A stretch of 64,000 bases of DNA from positions 17,344 through 81,343 of the forward strand of contig JBFMFR010000033.1 in the NCBI GenBank assembly GCA_040752025.1, written 5' to 3'. The stretch is from JBFMFR01 sp040752025 (lineage in GTDB: Bacteria; Chloroflexota; Anaerolineae; Anaerolineales; UBA4823). The translations under genes and the position numbers were made by a program. The notes beneath the pieces were generated by a model. It ran no database searches and was not told the origin of the DNA. It saw only the letters and a list, made by a program, of their open reading frames with translations. This document shows, piece after piece, positions 63,008 to 64,000 of this stretch; positions within the stretch are counted from its first letter, which is position 1; every line of letters starts with the position of its first letter.

Positions 63008-63152
63008 GAGAGTAAGCACCCAACTGCCAGGAAGCGTGACGTGTCGAGTTCTGTCTGCCTAACAAAGCAGCGATGATCCGCGCATCCTTTGCCATTTTTG
63101 GATGGCTAAGTAAAGATAATCCCGCAAAAATTGTAGAAAACAAGGACTAACC

Positions 63153-63527
63153 ATGAATCCTACAGAGATAATGGACTTAACAAAAGTCTGCAGATGTTTT
63201 CCCCTTACTCCCCCTTCAGAACTTATTCGTGATAGTTTTTTGGATGCAATTGAAAACATTTTCGATAGCCACACAATGGTTATTGTCGAGGGACCGGAGG
63301 GTATTGGCAAAACAACGTTGTTGGCTCAATTTTGCCGACGTCACTCGATGACATCAGTTTCAATATTCATAAATACTATTTCTCGTTCCTCATATGACAT
63401 TGAATCTGTTCGGTTAGATCTATGCAATCAGTTAAATTGGATCATAACCCAGAAAGAAATAGTAGACAGCAATTTGATTGATACAAAAACCCTACTCGGA
63501 CAACGAAGATGGGATCTTAGTGGAAAA
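63153..63527 (+). pseudogene. Second STAND/AAA-type P-loop NTPase, 5' fragment cut by an insertion element
   Basis: About 125 codons are original. After a 40-residue lead come the P-loop VEGPEGIGKTTLLAQF (Gly47-Thr54) and the first strands of a nucleotide-binding domain, as in STAND/NACHT-like proteins. The reading continues into the insertion element at about 63528 and stops at 63549. The remainder of the gene should lie beyond the element, outside the window. It is AT-rich like the preceding two genes. Confidence 0.7.
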
Positions 63528-64000
63528 GGTAGTATGTCAATAGTTGTGTAAAATCTCGGTGCCGGCGCTCTTGGCAGGAATTGAAATATTTCTGAACTTC
63601 AGACTGCGGATCACTGCATAGAACATTAACATACAGCTATTCTCGTTGCGAAAGGCGGCAGCCATCTTGTGGCTGCGTTTCTTGACTTCTCCGAAGATGC
63701 GCTCGATGATATTGTTGGTTCGGATATACCTCCAATGTTTCTTGGGATAGTTGTAGAAAGCCAGGCAGGCTTGAATATCACGTTGCAGGCAAGCCACAGC
63801 AGACGGGTAGATGGTCTCATATTTCTGGCAGAAGGCAACCAAGACCTGATCGGCTTGCTCACGGCTGTCCTGATAGAAAATGGCCTTCAGTTCGGGATAG
63901 ACCTGGTCGTGCTGTTTGTCTGGAATGTAGCCCAACACATTTTCCATTTTGTGTTTGATGCAGCGCTGGCGATCTGAAGCCGAGAATTTGATCTGGATGG
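63528..64000. mobile_element. IS256-family insertion sequence, one end in window
   Basis: The left terminal inverted repeat appears to be 63528-63553; its TTGTGTAAAA (63544-63553) matches the end of IS256 as I remember it. The transposase stop lies inside this end. The 8 bases before it (GTGGAAAA, 63520-63527) should be one target copy. The right end is outside the window. Confidence 0.75.
63537..64000 (-). CDS. IS256-family (mutator) transposase, C-terminal part
   Basis: The frame is open to the right edge, about 154 codons. RQRCIKHKMENVLGY matches the family's CxxHKxRNVL region, and RTNNIIERIFGEVKKRSHKM followed by MLMFYAVI is the C-terminal signature with the catalytic Glu of the DDE triad. 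The DDE Asp residues lie upstream, outside the window. It cuts and pastes the element by a DDE mechanism. Confidence 0.85.
   Translation of the reverse strand, partial: IQIKFSASDRQRCIKHKMENVLGYIPDKQHDQVYPELKAIFYQDSREQADQVLVAFCQKYETIYPSAVACLQRDIQACLAFYNYPKKHWRYIRTNNIIERIFGEVKKRSHKMAAAFRNENSCMLMFYAVIRSLKFRNISIPAKSAGTEILHNY

Noticed and set aside
63052..63072. TGCCTAACAAAGCA, resembling one core of an integron attC site
   Set aside because: No matching GTTRRRY partner at the expected distance and no integrase in the window.
63073..63150. 25-codon frame between the hydrolase and the truncated NTPase
   Set aside because: No ribosome-binding site and no recognisable sequence; could be a remnant but cannot be supported.

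Overview
The window reads as chromosomal DNA of a GC-rich bacterium. The style fits Chloroflexota, probably an Anaerolineae-type lineage: Ser/Thr kinases carrying FHA, thrombospondin-type-3 and DUF11 modules, very large secreted multidomain proteins, zinc-ribbon membrane proteins and a CrtYcd-type carotenoid operon. This placement is inferred from gene style only, because no rRNA or universal marker is present. I saw no tRNA, rRNA or CRISPR array.

Left part (1-16.5 kb): a surface-polysaccharide locus holds a flippase fragment, an O-antigen ligase with TPRs, and a WecA-like transferase fused to a CapD/FlaA1-type membrane and Rossmann part. It is followed by a 2028-residue secreted subtilase with kelch and adhesion-like modules, an acyltransferase of the penicillin-acyltransferase type, a creatininase with a degenerate second copy of its own fold, a PH/SHOCT membrane protein and a methyltransferase-nucleotidyltransferase fusion.

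Middle (16.5-37 kb, all on the minus strand): one long co-directional run starts at a clear promoter (31291-31319). It encodes an active transmembrane kinase, a paralogous pseudokinase, a ROK kinase, a patatin phospholipase, the MrfA/MrfB DNA-repair helicase-exonuclease pair (the helicase carries an inserted HNH domain) and an MFS transporter. Next comes a lipid or glycerol operon: a FadR-type regulator, an AGPS-like FAD oxidase, a GlpD-like dehydrogenase and an FGGY kinase. A near-perfect FadR operator lies at the regulator's own promoter. A GMC oxidoreductase and an HD phosphohydrolase diverge from it.

Right part (39-59 kb): an alpha/beta hydrolase, an ABC exporter, PepF, two lipoproteins with a methyltransferase, a short slipin, a NagD-like HAD phosphatase, a third Ser/Thr kinase, the crtI-crtB-crtYcd operon with a strong sigma-70-like promoter, a zinc-ribbon membrane protein, a beta-helix surface protein and a frameshifted gene preceded by ACCACGAAGG repeats.

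From about 59.9 kb the base composition drops sharply. An NB-ARC/TPR STAND protein is followed after one base by a cytosolic beta-lactamase-fold serine hydrolase, then by a second P-loop NTPase cut off by an IS256-family element that runs off the right edge. This is a recently acquired, defence-like island and the best candidate for a new system. A second unexplained pattern is a set of six GGAAC...GTTCC palindromes scattered in unrelated genes and leaders between 0.5 and 35.3 kb, with compensatory stem changes.
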